A DNA stretch of 19,275 nucleotides from assembly GCA_002368795.1 (NCBI GenBank), contig DFFG01000072.1, forward strand, positions 23,475 through 42,749, written 5' to 3'. This stretch comes from Eubacterium sp. UBA3782. GTDB taxonomy: Bacteria; Bacillota; Clostridia; Lachnospirales; Lachnospiraceae. This document shows positions 1 to 8,044 of the stretch, one piece after another. The number at the start of each line of letters is the position of its first letter. Within the stretch, counting starts at the first letter, position 1. The notes beneath the pieces were generated by a model, which saw only the letters and a program-made list of their open reading frames with translations, was not told the DNA's origin and made no database searches. The translations under genes were made by a program, and so were the position numbers.

Positions 1-579
1 GGTGCAAATGAGCAGGCGGCATCGGTGCTGTTCCGCATCCTGGCCGGTCTGGAAGAGCCGGATGAGGGCTACTACAAATGGGGTATTACCACGACACAGG
101 CGTATTTCCCCAAGGATTATACCGAGGAATTTGACTCTGATCTTACCATCGCCGAGTGGCTGACCCAGTACTCTGAGATCAAGGATGCCACCTATGTCCG
201 CGGCTTCCTTGGCCGCATGCTGTTTGCCGGCGAGGACGGCGTCAAGCATGTGCGCGTTCTGTCCGGAGGAGAGAAGGTGCGCTGCCTGCTGTCCAAGATG
301 ATGATCTCCGGCTCCAACGTCCTGCTGCTTGACCAGCCGACGAACCATCTGGATATGGAGTCCATCACCGCGCTCAACAACGGCCTGATCAAGTTCCCGG
401 GCGTGCTGCTCTTTACCTGCCATGACCATCAGTTTGTCCAGACAACGGCAAACCGTATCATGGAGTTTACGCCCGACGGCGGCCTGATCGATAAGATCAC
501 CACCTATGATGAATACCTGGCAGCCGATGAAGCAGCCAGAAAGCGCTCCGTCTACCATCTGACAGAGGATGACAACTGA
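1..579 (+). CDS. ABC-F family ATPase, YbiT/YkpA type (C-terminal part)
   Basis: The reading frame is open from base 1, so this is the 3' end of a gene that starts outside the window; only the second nucleotide-binding domain is present. Seen: a Walker A-position stretch in codons 1-8 (G-A-N-E-Q-A-A-S), the signature LSGGEK near base 259, Walker B followed by LLLDQPTNHLD near base 322, and an H-loop His in the motif TCHDH near base 415. The segment YKWGITTTQAYFPKD resembles the YbiT/YkpA branch of ABC-F proteins. Known of the family: ABC-F proteins lack membrane domains and act on ribosomes in the cytoplasm. Odd points: the Walker A lysine position is Ala (codon 7) and the catalytic Glu after the Walker B Asp is Gln (codon 112), so this domain may bind ATP but hydrolyse it poorly. 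The family call is firm; the exact cellular role is not known from this sequence. Confidence 0.9.
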   Translation, partial: GANEQAASVLFRILAGLEEPDEGYYKWGITTTQAYFPKDYTEEFDSDLTIAEWLTQYSEIKDATYVRGFLGRMLFAGEDGVKHVRVLSGGEKVRCLLSKMMISGSNVLLLDQPTNHLDMESITALNNGLIKFPGVLLFTCHDHQFVQTTANRIMEFTPDGGLIDKITTYDEYLAADEAARKRSVYHLTEDDN

Positions 580-597
580 TCCGGGGTATGGTAAAAT
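569..597 (+). promoter_or_regulatory. Candidate sigma-A promoter for the nucleotidyltransferase gene
   Basis: ATGACA (569-574), 17 bases, then TAAAAT (592-597) preceded by TG one base upstream, giving an extended -10. It overlaps the last codons of the ABC-F gene and would start transcription near base 604, about 100 bases before the next start codon. Confidence 0.5.
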
Positions 598-615
598 ACA
601 TATAACATTAAACTG

Positions 616-645
616 ACACCGAGCGGCCATCTGGCTGCTCGGTGT
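616..645 (+). terminator. Stable hairpin after the ABC-F gene
   Basis: ACACCGAGC (616-624) pairs with GCTCGGTGT (637-645), and the inner GGCC/GGCT adds four more pairs (one G-T) around an ATCT loop. There is no T-run after it, so it is a poor intrinsic terminator. It may stabilise the 3' end, or lie in the leader of the next transcript if the promoter at 569-597 is real. Confidence 0.45.
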
Positions 646-704
646 TGCGCGTAGCAGTGGGCATGCGTTCCCTGCTTTTGCTTAAATTACGAGGTATATA
701 GACA

Positions 705-1640
705 ATGACAGACAGTAAAAAACCGGTACTTGTGATCATGGCCGCAGGCATGGGCAGCCGCTATGGCGGGCTCAAGCAGATGGATCCGATGGATGAGAGG
801 GGACACCTGATCATCGATTATTCGATCTATGACGCGGTCAGAGCCGGATTTGAAAAAGTGATCTTTGTGATCAAAGAGGAGAATTATGATCTGTTCCGGG
901 AGACCATCGGCGACCGGATCAGCGCTAAAGTGGAGGTAGCCTATGCCTTCCAGCGGCTTGTCGATCTTCCGGAAGGCTTTGCTGTTCCGGAGGGCAGAGT
1001 AAAACCCTGGGGTACGGGCCAGGCCATTCTTTCCGCTGCCGGTGCTGCAGAAGGCGCTCCCTTTGCTGTGATCAATGCGGACGACTATTATGGCAAGGAG
1101 GCTTTCCAGAAGGCCTTTGATTATCTTTCCTCCAGCAGAGATGACGATATGTACCGCTTTGCCATGGTCGGTTATCAGCTAAAGAACACCGTCACAGAAA
1201 ACGGCTCGGTATCCCGTGGTGTCTGCCGTGTGAGCCCTAAGGGCTTCCTTCTGGAGATTCGGGAGCGCACCAGGATCGAGATGCGGCCGGATGGCATCGC
1301 CTGCACCGAGGATGGAGGCGAGAGCTGGATCCATCTGGACGACGACACCATCGTATCGATGAATATGTGGTGCTTTTCCGCGGGCATTATGGATGAGCTG
1401 AAAAGCCGCTTCCCGCAGTTCCTGGAGAACGGCATCCGGGAGAATCCGCTCAAATGTGAATATTTCCTTCCCTCTGTCGTCGAGGCTCTTCTGAAAGAAA
1501 ACAAAGCGACCGTAAAGGTGGTTACCACTCCGGATAAATGGTATGGCGTGACCTACCGGGAGGACAAGCCTGGTGTCGTAGCTGCGTTGGCGGCCATGCG
1601 CAAGGCCGGTGTATATCCGGATGCCCTTCTTGACAGCTGA
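705..1640 (+). CDS. Sugar-nucleotidyltransferase family protein
   Basis: A 311-aa protein of the nucleotidyltransferase fold (GT-A-like). Residues 9-22 read VIMAAGMGSRYGGL, the G-x-G-x-R nucleotide-binding loop of sugar-1-phosphate nucleotidyltransferases, and NADDYYG near residue 124 is the metal- and sugar-binding acidic motif. Known of the family: these cytoplasmic enzymes join an NTP and a sugar or alcohol phosphate to make NDP-sugars, or act as cofactor or choline-phosphate activators. The substrate cannot be read from the sequence. The start is the ATG at 705 with GAGG about ten bases upstream. The C-terminus (VTTPDKWYGVTYREDK) resembles that of clostridial NTP_transferase proteins of about 300 aa. 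The next gene encodes a large GT-C-like membrane protein, which fits a role in surface glycan metabolism, but that link is inference. Confidence 0.85.
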   Translation: MTDSKKPVLVIMAAGMGSRYGGLKQMDPMDERGHLIIDYSIYDAVRAGFEKVIFVIKEENYDLFRETIGDRISAKVEVAYAFQRLVDLPEGFAVPEGRVKPWGTGQAILSAAGAAEGAPFAVINADDYYGKEAFQKAFDYLSSSRDDDMYRFAMVGYQLKNTVTENGSVSRGVCRVSPKGFLLEIRERTRIEMRPDGIACTEDGGESWIHLDDDTIVSMNMWCFSAGIMDELKSRFPQFLENGIRENPLKCEYFLPSVVEALLKENKATVKVVTTPDKWYGVTYREDKPGVVAALAAMRKAGVYPDALLDS

Positions 1641-1661
1641 GCAAAAGAGCGCAGTGTCCGG

Positions 1662-1682
1662 ACCGGTCTGCTGCCGGTTTTT
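1662..1682 (+). terminator. Weak candidate terminator
   Basis: ACCGG (1662-1666) pairs with CCGGT (1674-1678) around a 7-base loop, and five Ts run from 1678. The stem is only five base pairs, so read-through into the next gene is likely. Confidence 0.35.
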
Positions 1683-1761
1683 CCTGCAATGATCGCAGGG
1701 AAGCCGGTGCGGATGGCTGAAGAAAAAATGTCCCGCGCGGACGTAAAATGAGGCAGCTGCT

Positions 1762-4110
1762 ATGGAAGAAAATCCGATCCTGAATCGACGGGTCATCCTG
1801 TATATCCTTTTGATCATTCTGCTCCTGTTTGTGTGCAATGCGCTGACAGGGGCTGATTTTGGTGCCTTTTTCCGCTGGTATCTGATCCTTTTCCTTCTTG
1901 GGGCAGGGTTTTATCCTCTGGGCAGGCTGATCTTCCGTGATTTCAGCGATCATGGATGGATGTTCTCCAAGATCCTGGGCCTTGCCGTCAGCGGCTATGT
2001 GGTCTGGGTCCTTGCAGAGTTAGACGTCGTTGCTTTTACCAGAAGACGCTCCCTGGTGGTCACAGTGATCCTGTGCGGTTTCCTCTGGGTCGTTTTTCTG
2101 TCAAAACAGACCGGCGGCATGCCGGATATCCGGCTGATCATGGCCGAGGAGGTGCTGTTTCTGTTCCTTCTGGTCTGCTGGACCTACATGATCGGCTTCC
2201 GGCCGGAGGCATCGGGCACAGAGAAGTTCATGGATTATGGCTTTATGGCGGCCATGGACCGCAGCATGTACCTGCCGGCGAGGGACATGTGGTACGGATC
2301 GAAGGGCATCAACTATTATTATGGCGGACAGTTCTATGCCGTCTATCTTTCCAAGCTTTCCTACACGGATGTTTCCCTGGGATACAACCTCATGCGTGCG
2401 ACGGTGGCAGCCTTTGCCTTCGTTCTGCCCTTTATTACGGTCTACCATATGCTGCAGATCCGCATGGCTGGCATGAAGGGATCCGTCCGCTGGCCGGCAC
2501 TGGCCGGACTGCTCGCGGGCACTGCCGTCTCCATCGCCGGAAACATGCATTATGTTCTGTACGGGCTGTTTGGAAAGGTGCTGAAGCTTTCCGGCTATGA
2601 GGACTACTGGTTCCCGTCATCCACCCGCTATATCGGCCACAACCCGGACACCATGGACAAGACGATCCATGAATTTCCTTCCTACTCCAGTATTCTTGGA
2701 GATCTTCACGCCCACTACATCAATATTATCTTTGTTCTGACTCTGACCGGCCTTTTGTTTGCATGGCTTCGTGCGGTGCATGAGAAGGATGCGGAGCATC
2801 AGAGGCGCATGATCGAAAAGGAAGAGAGGCAGAGACACCGCCCGGACCGCTATGTCCAGGAGGGTCCGGTAAAGATCGTTTCCCGGTTTATTTTCGACAA
2901 AATGCAGGAGCCAAGGCTCATACTGGCAGCCTTCCTCATCGGCATCTTTCACTGGACCAATTACTGGGATTGCATCATCTACTACACGGTGACGCTGTTC
3001 TGCATCATTTCCGCCGCGCTGTACCGCAACCAGCATCGGCCCGGACTGGCTGCCGCCACCGTTGCCGTCCATGCGGCAGAGGTGTTCCTGATCAGCCAGG
3101 TCACCGCACTTCCCTTTACCCTGAACTTTGAGACAATGGTGACCGGTGTGGCGCTTGCGCAGAATCATTCTGCCCTCTATCAGCTGGCGATCCTGTGGGA
3201 ACTTCCGCTGGCTGTTGCTCTGGTCCTGGCCATCGAAGTCTTTGGCGAGTACCGGCGCGCCTTCCGGAAAAATGCTTCTGGAAAAGAAGGGACCTTTGAA
3301 TATGTCTGGCAGCTTTTCCGCCTGGTGCGGCTGCCGGATCGTTTTGCCCTGATCCTGGCTCTTTGCGGCTTTGGCCTGATCCTGATCCCCGAGCTGGTCT
3401 ATGTGCGGGATATCTATGAAGAAGGCTTTGCCCGCTCGAACACCATGTTCAAGCTGACCTATCAGGCCTATATACTGCTGGCGATCGTGATGGCCTACGG
3501 GCTGGTCCGGATGTTTATCATGGCGGAGCGGAAGCTGTTTCGGTATGCCTCTGTGGTGCTTGGCGTGCTGTTTATGCTGACAGTGGGCTATTTCCCCTAT
3601 GCCGTCAGCGAATGGTTTAGCGGCTTTCCCGCACCTTCTGCCTATCAGGGACTCTCTGCGACCGCCTTTGTACGGGAAGACTATCCGGAGGATGCAGGCG
3701 CCATCGAGTGGCTGAATACCCATGTGCATTTTCAGCCGGTGGTGCTGGAGGCCTATGGTGACAGCTACAGCGAGGACTGCCGGGTCTCTGCGATGACCGG
3801 ACTGCCGACCGTCGAGGGCTGGTATGTCCATGAGTGGCTGTGGCGGTCGGATCCGGGAGATCTGAACCTGAAACGGCTGGATATCGATGAGCTGTACACC
3901 ACGGAAGATGTGGAGCGGGCGGCTGATCTGGCAAAGAAGCACAACATCAGCTTTGTCTTTGTGGGCAGCCGGGAGAGAGCGCGCTACCCGGAGCTGAATG
4001 AGGATACGGTAAAAAGCCTGGGAACAGTGGTATACGAGGAAGGCAGCACCTTTATCGTCCGGGTCTCCGGCGGAGAAGCCGAGCAGATGTTCCCCGGCGC
4101 ATACGAATGA
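1762..4110 (+). CDS. Polytopic membrane protein, YYY/DUF2298 family
   Basis: A 782-aa integral membrane protein with many hydrophobic segments, beginning with one at about residues 10-29. Seen: the motif INYYYGGQF at residues 183-191, which gives the 'YYY' family its name, the loop motif GDLHAH at 313-318, FHWTNYWD near 394, and a late NTMFKLTYQAY segment near 560. A soluble C-terminal domain of about 150 residues follows the last membrane helix. Known of the family: DUF2298 (Chlor_Arch_YYY) proteins look like GT-C-type glycosyltransferases, but I know of no established reaction. The start is the ATG at 1762 with TGAGG nine bases upstream. The preceding nucleotidyltransferase gene could supply an activated donor (inference). 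rarA begins ten bases after its stop, so the two are probably co-transcribed. The family call is firm; the function is unknown. Confidence 0.87.
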   Translation: MEENPILNRRVILYILLIILLLFVCNALTGADFGAFFRWYLILFLLGAGFYPLGRLIFRDFSDHGWMFSKILGLAVSGYVVWVLAELDVVAFTRRRSLVVTVILCGFLWVVFLSKQTGGMPDIRLIMAEEVLFLFLLVCWTYMIGFRPEASGTEKFMDYGFMAAMDRSMYLPARDMWYGSKGINYYYGGQFYAVYLSKLSYTDVSLGYNLMRATVAAFAFVLPFITVYHMLQIRMAGMKGSVRWPALAGLLAGTAVSIAGNMHYVLYGLFGKVLKLSGYEDYWFPSSTRYIGHNPDTMDKTIHEFPSYSSILGDLHAHYINIIFVLTLTGLLFAWLRAVHEKDAEHQRRMIEKEERQRHRPDRYVQEGPVKIVSRFIFDKMQEPRLILAAFLIGIFHWTNYWDCIIYYTVTLFCIISAALYRNQHRPGLAAATVAVHAAEVFLISQVTALPFTLNFETMVTGVALAQNHSALYQLAILWELPLAVALVLAIEVFGEYRRAFRKNASGKEGTFEYVWQLFRLVRLPDRFALILALCGFGLILIPELVYVRDIYEEGFARSNTMFKLTYQAYILLAIVMAYGLVRMFIMAERKLFRYASVVLGVLFMLTVGYFPYAVSEWFSGFPAPSAYQGLSATAFVREDYPEDAGAIEWLNTHVHFQPVVLEAYGDSYSEDCRVSAMTGLPTVEGWYVHEWLWRSDPGDLNLKRLDIDELYTTEDVERAADLAKKHNISFVFVGSRERARYPELNEDTVKSLGTVVYEEGSTFIVRVSGGEAEQMFPGAYE

Positions 4111-4120
4111 GGAAGAACAG

Positions 4121-5437
4121 ATGGACCTGTTTGAGTACATGAAGGAGAAAAATCAGGAGAAGGAATCGCCTCTGGCATCCCGGATGCGTCCGCGGACGCT
4201 GGATGAGGTAGTGGGACAGGAGCACATCATCGGAAGAGACAAGCTGCTGTACCGGGCGATCCGGGCGGACAAGCTCAGCTCGATCATCTTCTATGGACCT
4301 CCCGGAACGGGCAAGACCACACTGGCCCGTGTTATTGCAAATACTACCAGCGCGGATTTTGTCCAGTTGAACGCCACGACCTCCGGAAAAAAGGATATGG
4401 AGGCAGTGGTCAGTCAGGCAAAAAACACCATGGGCATGTACGGGAGAAAGACGATCCTGTTCATCGATGAGATCCACCGGTTCAATAAAGGCCAGCAGGA
4501 TTACCTGCTGCCTTTTGTGGAGGACGGCACGGTGATCCTGATCGGCGCCACGACGGAAAACCCGTATTTCGAGGTGAATTCGGCGCTGATCTCAAGGTCT
4601 GTCATCTTTGAACTGCATGCGCTGTCAAAGGAGAATATCGCACAGCTTCTGGACCGGGCCGTGACCGATACGGAGCGGGGCCTTGGCAGCTACCATGCTG
4701 TGCTGGAAAAGGATGCGAGAGATTTTCTGGCGGATATCGCCGGAGGAGATGCAAGAGCGGCGCTGAACGCCATTGAGCTGGGCGTGCTCACCACAGAACG
4801 TGCGGCAGACGGGCTGATCCACATTGATCTGGAGACCGCCTCCGAATGCATCCAGAAACGGGTCGTCCGCTATGACCGGGATGGCGATCAGCATTATGAC
4901 ACCATATCCGCGTTTATCAAGAGCATGCGCGGTTCGGACCCGGATGCGGCGGTCTATTATCTGGCAAAGATGCTGTACGCCGGCGAGGACATTAAATTCA
5001 TCGCCCGGCGGATTATGATCTGTGCCTCTGAGGATGTGGGAAACGCAGACCCGATGGCCATGGTGGTGGCAGCCTCCTGCGCACAGGAGGTAGAGCGGGT
5101 CGGCATGCCCGAATCGCAGCTGATCCTGGCACAGGCAGCCATCTACGTCGCCTGTGCGCCAAAGAGCAATGCCTGCACCAATGCCGTCTACGCGGCGATG
5201 GACAGCGTGAAAAACAAGAAGACCTCTGTGCCTGTGCATCTGCAGGATGCGCATTATCACGGCCACGAGGCGCTCGGACATGGCATCGGATATCGTTATG
5301 CCCACGATTATCCGAATCATTATGTGGAGCAGCAGTATCTGCCCGATGAGATCCGGGATGAGAGATTCTATCACCCCACAGATATCGGCTATGAGAACAC
5401 GATCCGCGCCTATTTTGAGAAAATAGGGAAAAAGTAA
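4121..5437 (+). CDS. rarA: Replication-associated recombination protein A (RarA/MgsA)
   Basis: A 438-aa AAA+ ATPase of the RarA/MgsA/WRNIP1 family, close to the usual length. Seen: the N-terminal PLASRMRPRTLDEVVGQEH element typical of clamp-loader relatives, Walker A GPPGTGKT at residues 59-66, Walker B with D116-E117 in FIDEIHRFN, sensor 1 GATTENP, and SRSVIFEL after it. The C-terminal half (RGSDPDAAVYYLAKML, then a helical tetramerisation domain) is family-typical. Known of the family: it acts at stalled replication forks and single-strand gaps with SSB and the replisome. The start is the ATG at 4121, with TGAGGAAG (4108-4115) as ribosome binding site, formed partly by the stop codon of the upstream gene, which suggests coupled translation. 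It converges with the DUF4364 gene 22 bases beyond its stop. Confidence 0.96.
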   Translation: MDLFEYMKEKNQEKESPLASRMRPRTLDEVVGQEHIIGRDKLLYRAIRADKLSSIIFYGPPGTGKTTLARVIANTTSADFVQLNATTSGKKDMEAVVSQAKNTMGMYGRKTILFIDEIHRFNKGQQDYLLPFVEDGTVILIGATTENPYFEVNSALISRSVIFELHALSKENIAQLLDRAVTDTERGLGSYHAVLEKDARDFLADIAGGDARAALNAIELGVLTTERAADGLIHIDLETASECIQKRVVRYDRDGDQHYDTISAFIKSMRGSDPDAAVYYLAKMLYAGEDIKFIARRIMICASEDVGNADPMAMVVAASCAQEVERVGMPESQLILAQAAIYVACAPKSNACTNAVYAAMDSVKNKKTSVPVHLQDAHYHGHEALGHGIGYRYAHDYPNHYVEQQYLPDEIRDERFYHPTDIGYENTIRAYFEKIGKK

Positions 5438-5443
5438 GGAGAA

Positions 5444-5475
5444 GCAGATCCGGATGCGTTTACATCAGGATCTGC
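5444..5475. terminator. Hairpin between convergent genes
   Basis: GCAGATCC (5444-5451) pairs with GGATCTGC (5468-5475), and an inner GATG/CATC pair adds four more base pairs around a six-base loop. It lies between rarA and the convergent DUF4364 gene and covers the stop codon of the latter. There is no T-run on either side, so it may protect mRNA ends rather than act as a classical terminator. Confidence 0.45.
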
Positions 5476-5975
5476 ATGACGGCTGCATAGGCTTCCTGGC
5501 TCTTCTTTTTCCAGTTATCCGCCAGGGTCATGGCAGATTGTTCGGTGGGAACCGTAAATTTCAGCTCGATTAGCGTCCGGCCGCCCTCCTTTACGATGCA
5601 GTTCACACAGTAATTGTGATCGGAGGTCAGGTAGTAATCAGCGATGGTGGAGGAATCACTGCGCAGCTCATAGGAATGCAGCACAAGATAGTTGGAAACC
5701 TCCCGGCGGATCTCCAGCGAGATCTCGTCCTGAAAATAATCCAGCGTCTGGCGGCCCTGATCGGTCAGATAGTAGTAGGTCGTATGGTTCTTGGTTTCCT
5801 TCCGGATGAGATCCGTATCGAGCATCTCGGTGAGGACCTCCTGCAGCCGGAAATAGGTGGTGTAGTTCTGGCTGAGCATCAGCTCAGAGATCTGGGCGTT
5901 TGTCAGGGGAAAGTTCACCTTTTTTAGCATGTACAGAACGATCAGCTTGTACAGAGAATAGGTGTTTTCGATCAT
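5460..5975 (-). CDS. DUF4364 family winged-helix protein
   Basis: A 171-aa protein of the DUF4364 family, found mainly in Clostridia. The N-terminal 85 residues look like a winged helix: helices around TNAQISELMLSQNYTTYFRL and a wing at TKNHTTYYYLTDQGRQTLDYF, as in PadR/MarR-like regulators. The remainder is a small alpha/beta domain ending SQEAYAAVMQILM. Known of the family: no established function that I can name; a DNA-binding regulatory role is inference from the fold. The start is the ATG at 5975-5973 with an excellent AAAGGAGGG five to six bases upstream (5981-5990 on the reverse strand). It is divergent from gpmI and convergent with rarA, so it is a monocistronic unit. Confidence 0.85.
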   Translation of the reverse strand: MIENTYSLYKLIVLYMLKKVNFPLTNAQISELMLSQNYTTYFRLQEVLTEMLDTDLIRKETKNHTTYYYLTDQGRQTLDYFQDEISLEIRREVSNYLVLHSYELRSDSSTIADYYLTSDHNYCVNCIVKEGGRTLIELKFTVPTEQSAMTLADNWKKKSQEAYAAVMQILM

Positions 5976-5992
5976 TGGTTGCCCTCCTTTGC

Positions 5993-6019
5993 GTGCCGGT
6001 GCAATGCGCCTTCCGGCAC
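5993..6019 (-). promoter_or_regulatory. Leader hairpin just upstream of the DUF4364 ribosome binding site
   Basis: GTGCCGG (5993-5999) pairs with CCGGCAC (6013-6019). An alternative inner fold GGTGC/GCGCC (5998-6010) competes for part of it. It would lie in the short leader of the leftward mRNA, a few bases from the Shine-Dalgarno. Confidence 0.3.
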
Positions 6020-6026
6020 AGCTATG

Positions 6027-6037
6027 AGTATAGCATA
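6027..6037 (-). promoter_or_regulatory. Extended -10 promoter for the DUF4364 gene
   Basis: Read leftward, TATACT (6032-6027) is preceded by TG one base upstream (TGCTATACT), a good extended -10 element. No convincing -35 lies 16-18 bases further upstream. The position suits a leader of about 45 bases. Confidence 0.4.
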
Positions 6038-6066
6038 CAAGGGGCGCTCGCGCACAGGGTTTTGGC

Positions 6067-6095
6067 TTGCTTTTTCAAAAGCTTGCTAGTATTAT
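6067..6095 (+). promoter_or_regulatory. Sigma-A promoter for gpmI
   Basis: TTGCTT (6067-6072), 17 bases, then TATTAT (6090-6095). Transcription would begin near 6102, giving a leader of about 80 bases before the gpmI ATG. It is the best promoter in the divergent spacer. Confidence 0.6.
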
Positions 6096-6181
6096 AGTAC
6101 TGTTTTCAGAGATCAAGCAGTTTTACGGTGTCCAAAAGCCGGAGAACTGTCTGCAGATACATACGTAAGGAGATATCAGAT

Positions 6182-7732
6182 ATGGCAAAAAAACCTACAG
6201 TACTTATGATCCTCGATGGTTACGGTGAAAATCCGAAGCGTGAGCACAATGCCATCGCACTGGCAAATACGCCGGTTGTGGACACCCTCAAGGCAGAGTG
6301 CCCCTATGTGCAGGGTCAGGCAAGCGGCCTGGCAGTCGGACTGCCGGACGGACAGATGGGCAATTCCGAGGTCGGCCACATGAACATGGGCGCCGGACGC
6401 ATCGTCTACCAGGATCTGACCAGGATCACAAAGTCGATCCAGGACGGAGATTTTTTTGAAAATGAAGAGCTCCTCCTTGCCATGAACAAAGCAAAGGAAA
6501 ACGGCGGTGCGCTGCATATGTACGGATTGCTTTCCGATGGCGGCGTACACAGCCACAATACACATCTGTATGCTCTGCTGGAGATGGCAAAGCGTCAGGG
6601 CCTGGAAAAGGTCTATGTGCACTGCTTCCTGGATGGCAGAGATACGCCTCCGGCATCCGGAAAAGAGTATATCCATCAGCTGATGGAAAAGATGGAAGAG
6701 ATCGGTGTCGGCAAGATCGGTGTGATCAGCGGCAGATATTATGCCATGGACAGAGATAACCGCTGGGATCGTGTGGAGAAGGCTTACCTGGCTCTGACAA
6801 AGGGCGAGGGTGTCGACGGCGGCACAGATCCGCTGGCAGCCATGGCCGCTTCCTATGAGGCCGGTGTCACCGACGAGTTTGTCGTTCCCACCGTTATGAA
6901 GGATGAAAATGGCGAGCCGCAGGCTGTGATCCGTGACGGCGATTCTATCATCTTCTTCAACTTCCGTCCGGACCGCGCCAGAGAGATCACCAGAGCCTTT
7001 TGTGATCCGGAGTTCTCCGGCTTTGAGAGAACCAGACTGCAGGATCTTACCTATGTCTGCTTCAAGGATTATGATGAGACGATTCCCAACAAGCTGGTCG
7101 CCTTCAAGAAGGAATCCATTGTCAATACCTTCGGTCAGTTCCTGGCAGCAAACCATATGACCCAGGCCCGCATCGCCGAGACCGAGAAATATGCGCATGT
7201 CACATTCTTCTTTAACGGCGGCATTGAGGAGCCCAACGAGGGTGAGGACAGGATCCTTGTCCATTCCCCGAAGGTCGCGACCTATGATCTGAAGCCGGAG
7301 ATGAGTGCTTATGAAGTTTGTGACCGGCTCTGCGAGGCCATCCGTTCCGACAAATATGATGTGATCATCATCAACTTTGCCAACCCGGATATGGTCGGCC
7401 ATACCGGCGTGGAGGCGGCGGCCATCCAGGCGATCGAGGCAGTGGATGTCTGTGTCGGCCGTGCGGTCGAAGCTCTAAAGGAGGTCGGCGGCCAGATGTT
7501 CATTACTGCCGATCACGGAAATGCCGAGTACATGGTGGACGAGGAGACCGGTGAGCCCTTTACCGCCCACACCACCAATCCGGTACCCTTCATCCTGGTC
7601 AATGCCGATCCGGCCTATGGCCTTCGCGAGGGCGGAAAGCTCTGCGACATCGTTCCGACGCTGATCGAACTGATGGGTATGGAGAAACCCGCCGAGATGA
7701 CCGGCGAGTCCCTGCTGGTACGGAAAGCCTAA
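6182..7732 (+). CDS. gpmI: 2,3-bisphosphoglycerate-independent phosphoglycerate mutase
   Basis: A 516-aa metalloenzyme that interconverts 3- and 2-phosphoglycerate in glycolysis, in the cytoplasm. Seen: the metal-binding D12 in ILDGYG and the phosphoserine nucleophile S62 in GQMGNSEVGHMNMG (matching Ser62 of characterised GpmI). Further along come DGRDTPP near residue 152, NFRPDRAREI in the middle, and the C-terminal metal motif DHGNAE near 445. Length is close to the usual 510. I chose the ATG at 6182 because it has AAGGAG nine bases upstream and the family's MAKKPTVLMILDG beginning; an upstream in-frame GTG at 6128 lacks a ribosome binding site. It stands alone with its own promoter rather than in a gap-pgk-tpi operon, and ends at two adjacent RNA hairpins. 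Confidence 0.97.
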   Translation: MAKKPTVLMILDGYGENPKREHNAIALANTPVVDTLKAECPYVQGQASGLAVGLPDGQMGNSEVGHMNMGAGRIVYQDLTRITKSIQDGDFFENEELLLAMNKAKENGGALHMYGLLSDGGVHSHNTHLYALLEMAKRQGLEKVYVHCFLDGRDTPPASGKEYIHQLMEKMEEIGVGKIGVISGRYYAMDRDNRWDRVEKAYLALTKGEGVDGGTDPLAAMAASYEAGVTDEFVVPTVMKDENGEPQAVIRDGDSIIFFNFRPDRAREITRAFCDPEFSGFERTRLQDLTYVCFKDYDETIPNKLVAFKKESIVNTFGQFLAANHMTQARIAETEKYAHVTFFFNGGIEEPNEGEDRILVHSPKVATYDLKPEMSAYEVCDRLCEAIRSDKYDVIIINFANPDMVGHTGVEAAAIQAIEAVDVCVGRAVEALKEVGGQMFITADHGNAEYMVDEETGEPFTAHTTNPVPFILVNADPAYGLREGGKLCDIVPTLIELMGMEKPAEMTGESLLVRKA

Positions 7733-7753
7733 AGGGACGATAAAACAAAAGTG

Positions 7754-7770
7754 AGGAGCTTAAGGCTCCT
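7754..7770 (+). terminator. Short hairpin after gpmI
   Basis: AGGAGC (7754-7759) pairs with GCTCCT (7765-7770), with a possible extra T-G pair. There is no T-run directly after it; A5 follows and belongs to the next, larger hairpin. Confidence 0.45.
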
Positions 7771-7773
7771 TGT

Positions 7774-7852
7774 AAAAACGTGCATATTCATTCTCTTGGG
7801 AAGCAGCTGCGGTCTGCAGATCTTCCTTTGGAAGGAATGTGCACGTTTTTTT
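7774..7852 (+). terminator. Long imperfect hairpin with T-run; gpmI terminator or small RNA
   Basis: AAAAACGTGCA (7774-7784) pairs with TGCACGTTTTT (7840-7850), and ATTC/GAAT extends the stem. Inside, TTC/GAA, GGGAAG/CTTCCT and CTGC/GCAG continue one nearly coaxial fold to a GGTCT loop at 7811-7815. Seven Ts (7846-7852) follow the right arm. The fold of about 77 bases is much longer than an ordinary terminator. The A-tract on the left arm means it could also terminate leftward transcription. Confidence 0.65.
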
Positions 7853-7936
7853 ATGTTTGTCGTGCCATGTTAGGCAAAAAGACGGAAAATTATCGTGAAA
7901 ACTGTTCCGAAATGTGTAAATAGTACAAACAAATTC

Positions 7937-7965
7937 TTGCTAATTGCCGATATATAAGATACACT
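7937..7965 (+). promoter_or_regulatory. Promoter of the molybdenum block
   Basis: TTGCTA (7937-7942), 17 bases, then TACACT (7960-7965). Transcription would begin near 7972, about 305 bases before the first start codon, leaving a long folded leader. Confidence 0.5.
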
Positions 7966-8044
7966 AATATCAAATGATTGTAAGTTGGTCTGCCGCCTAT
8001 CCGTCCGTCAGCGGGGCAGACTGGTTGCGGTATTGCGGGCGCAG

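Noticed and set aside
2617..4140. 507-codon open frame on the reverse strand
   Set aside because: It is antisense to the DUF2298 gene, has no domain-like sequence or good ribosome binding site, and its composition (many His, Gln, Arg) is that of a mirror frame of a GC-rich gene.
6176..7402. 408-codon open frame on the reverse strand
   Set aside because: Antisense to gpmI, whose catalytic motifs are all present; a codon-usage shadow.
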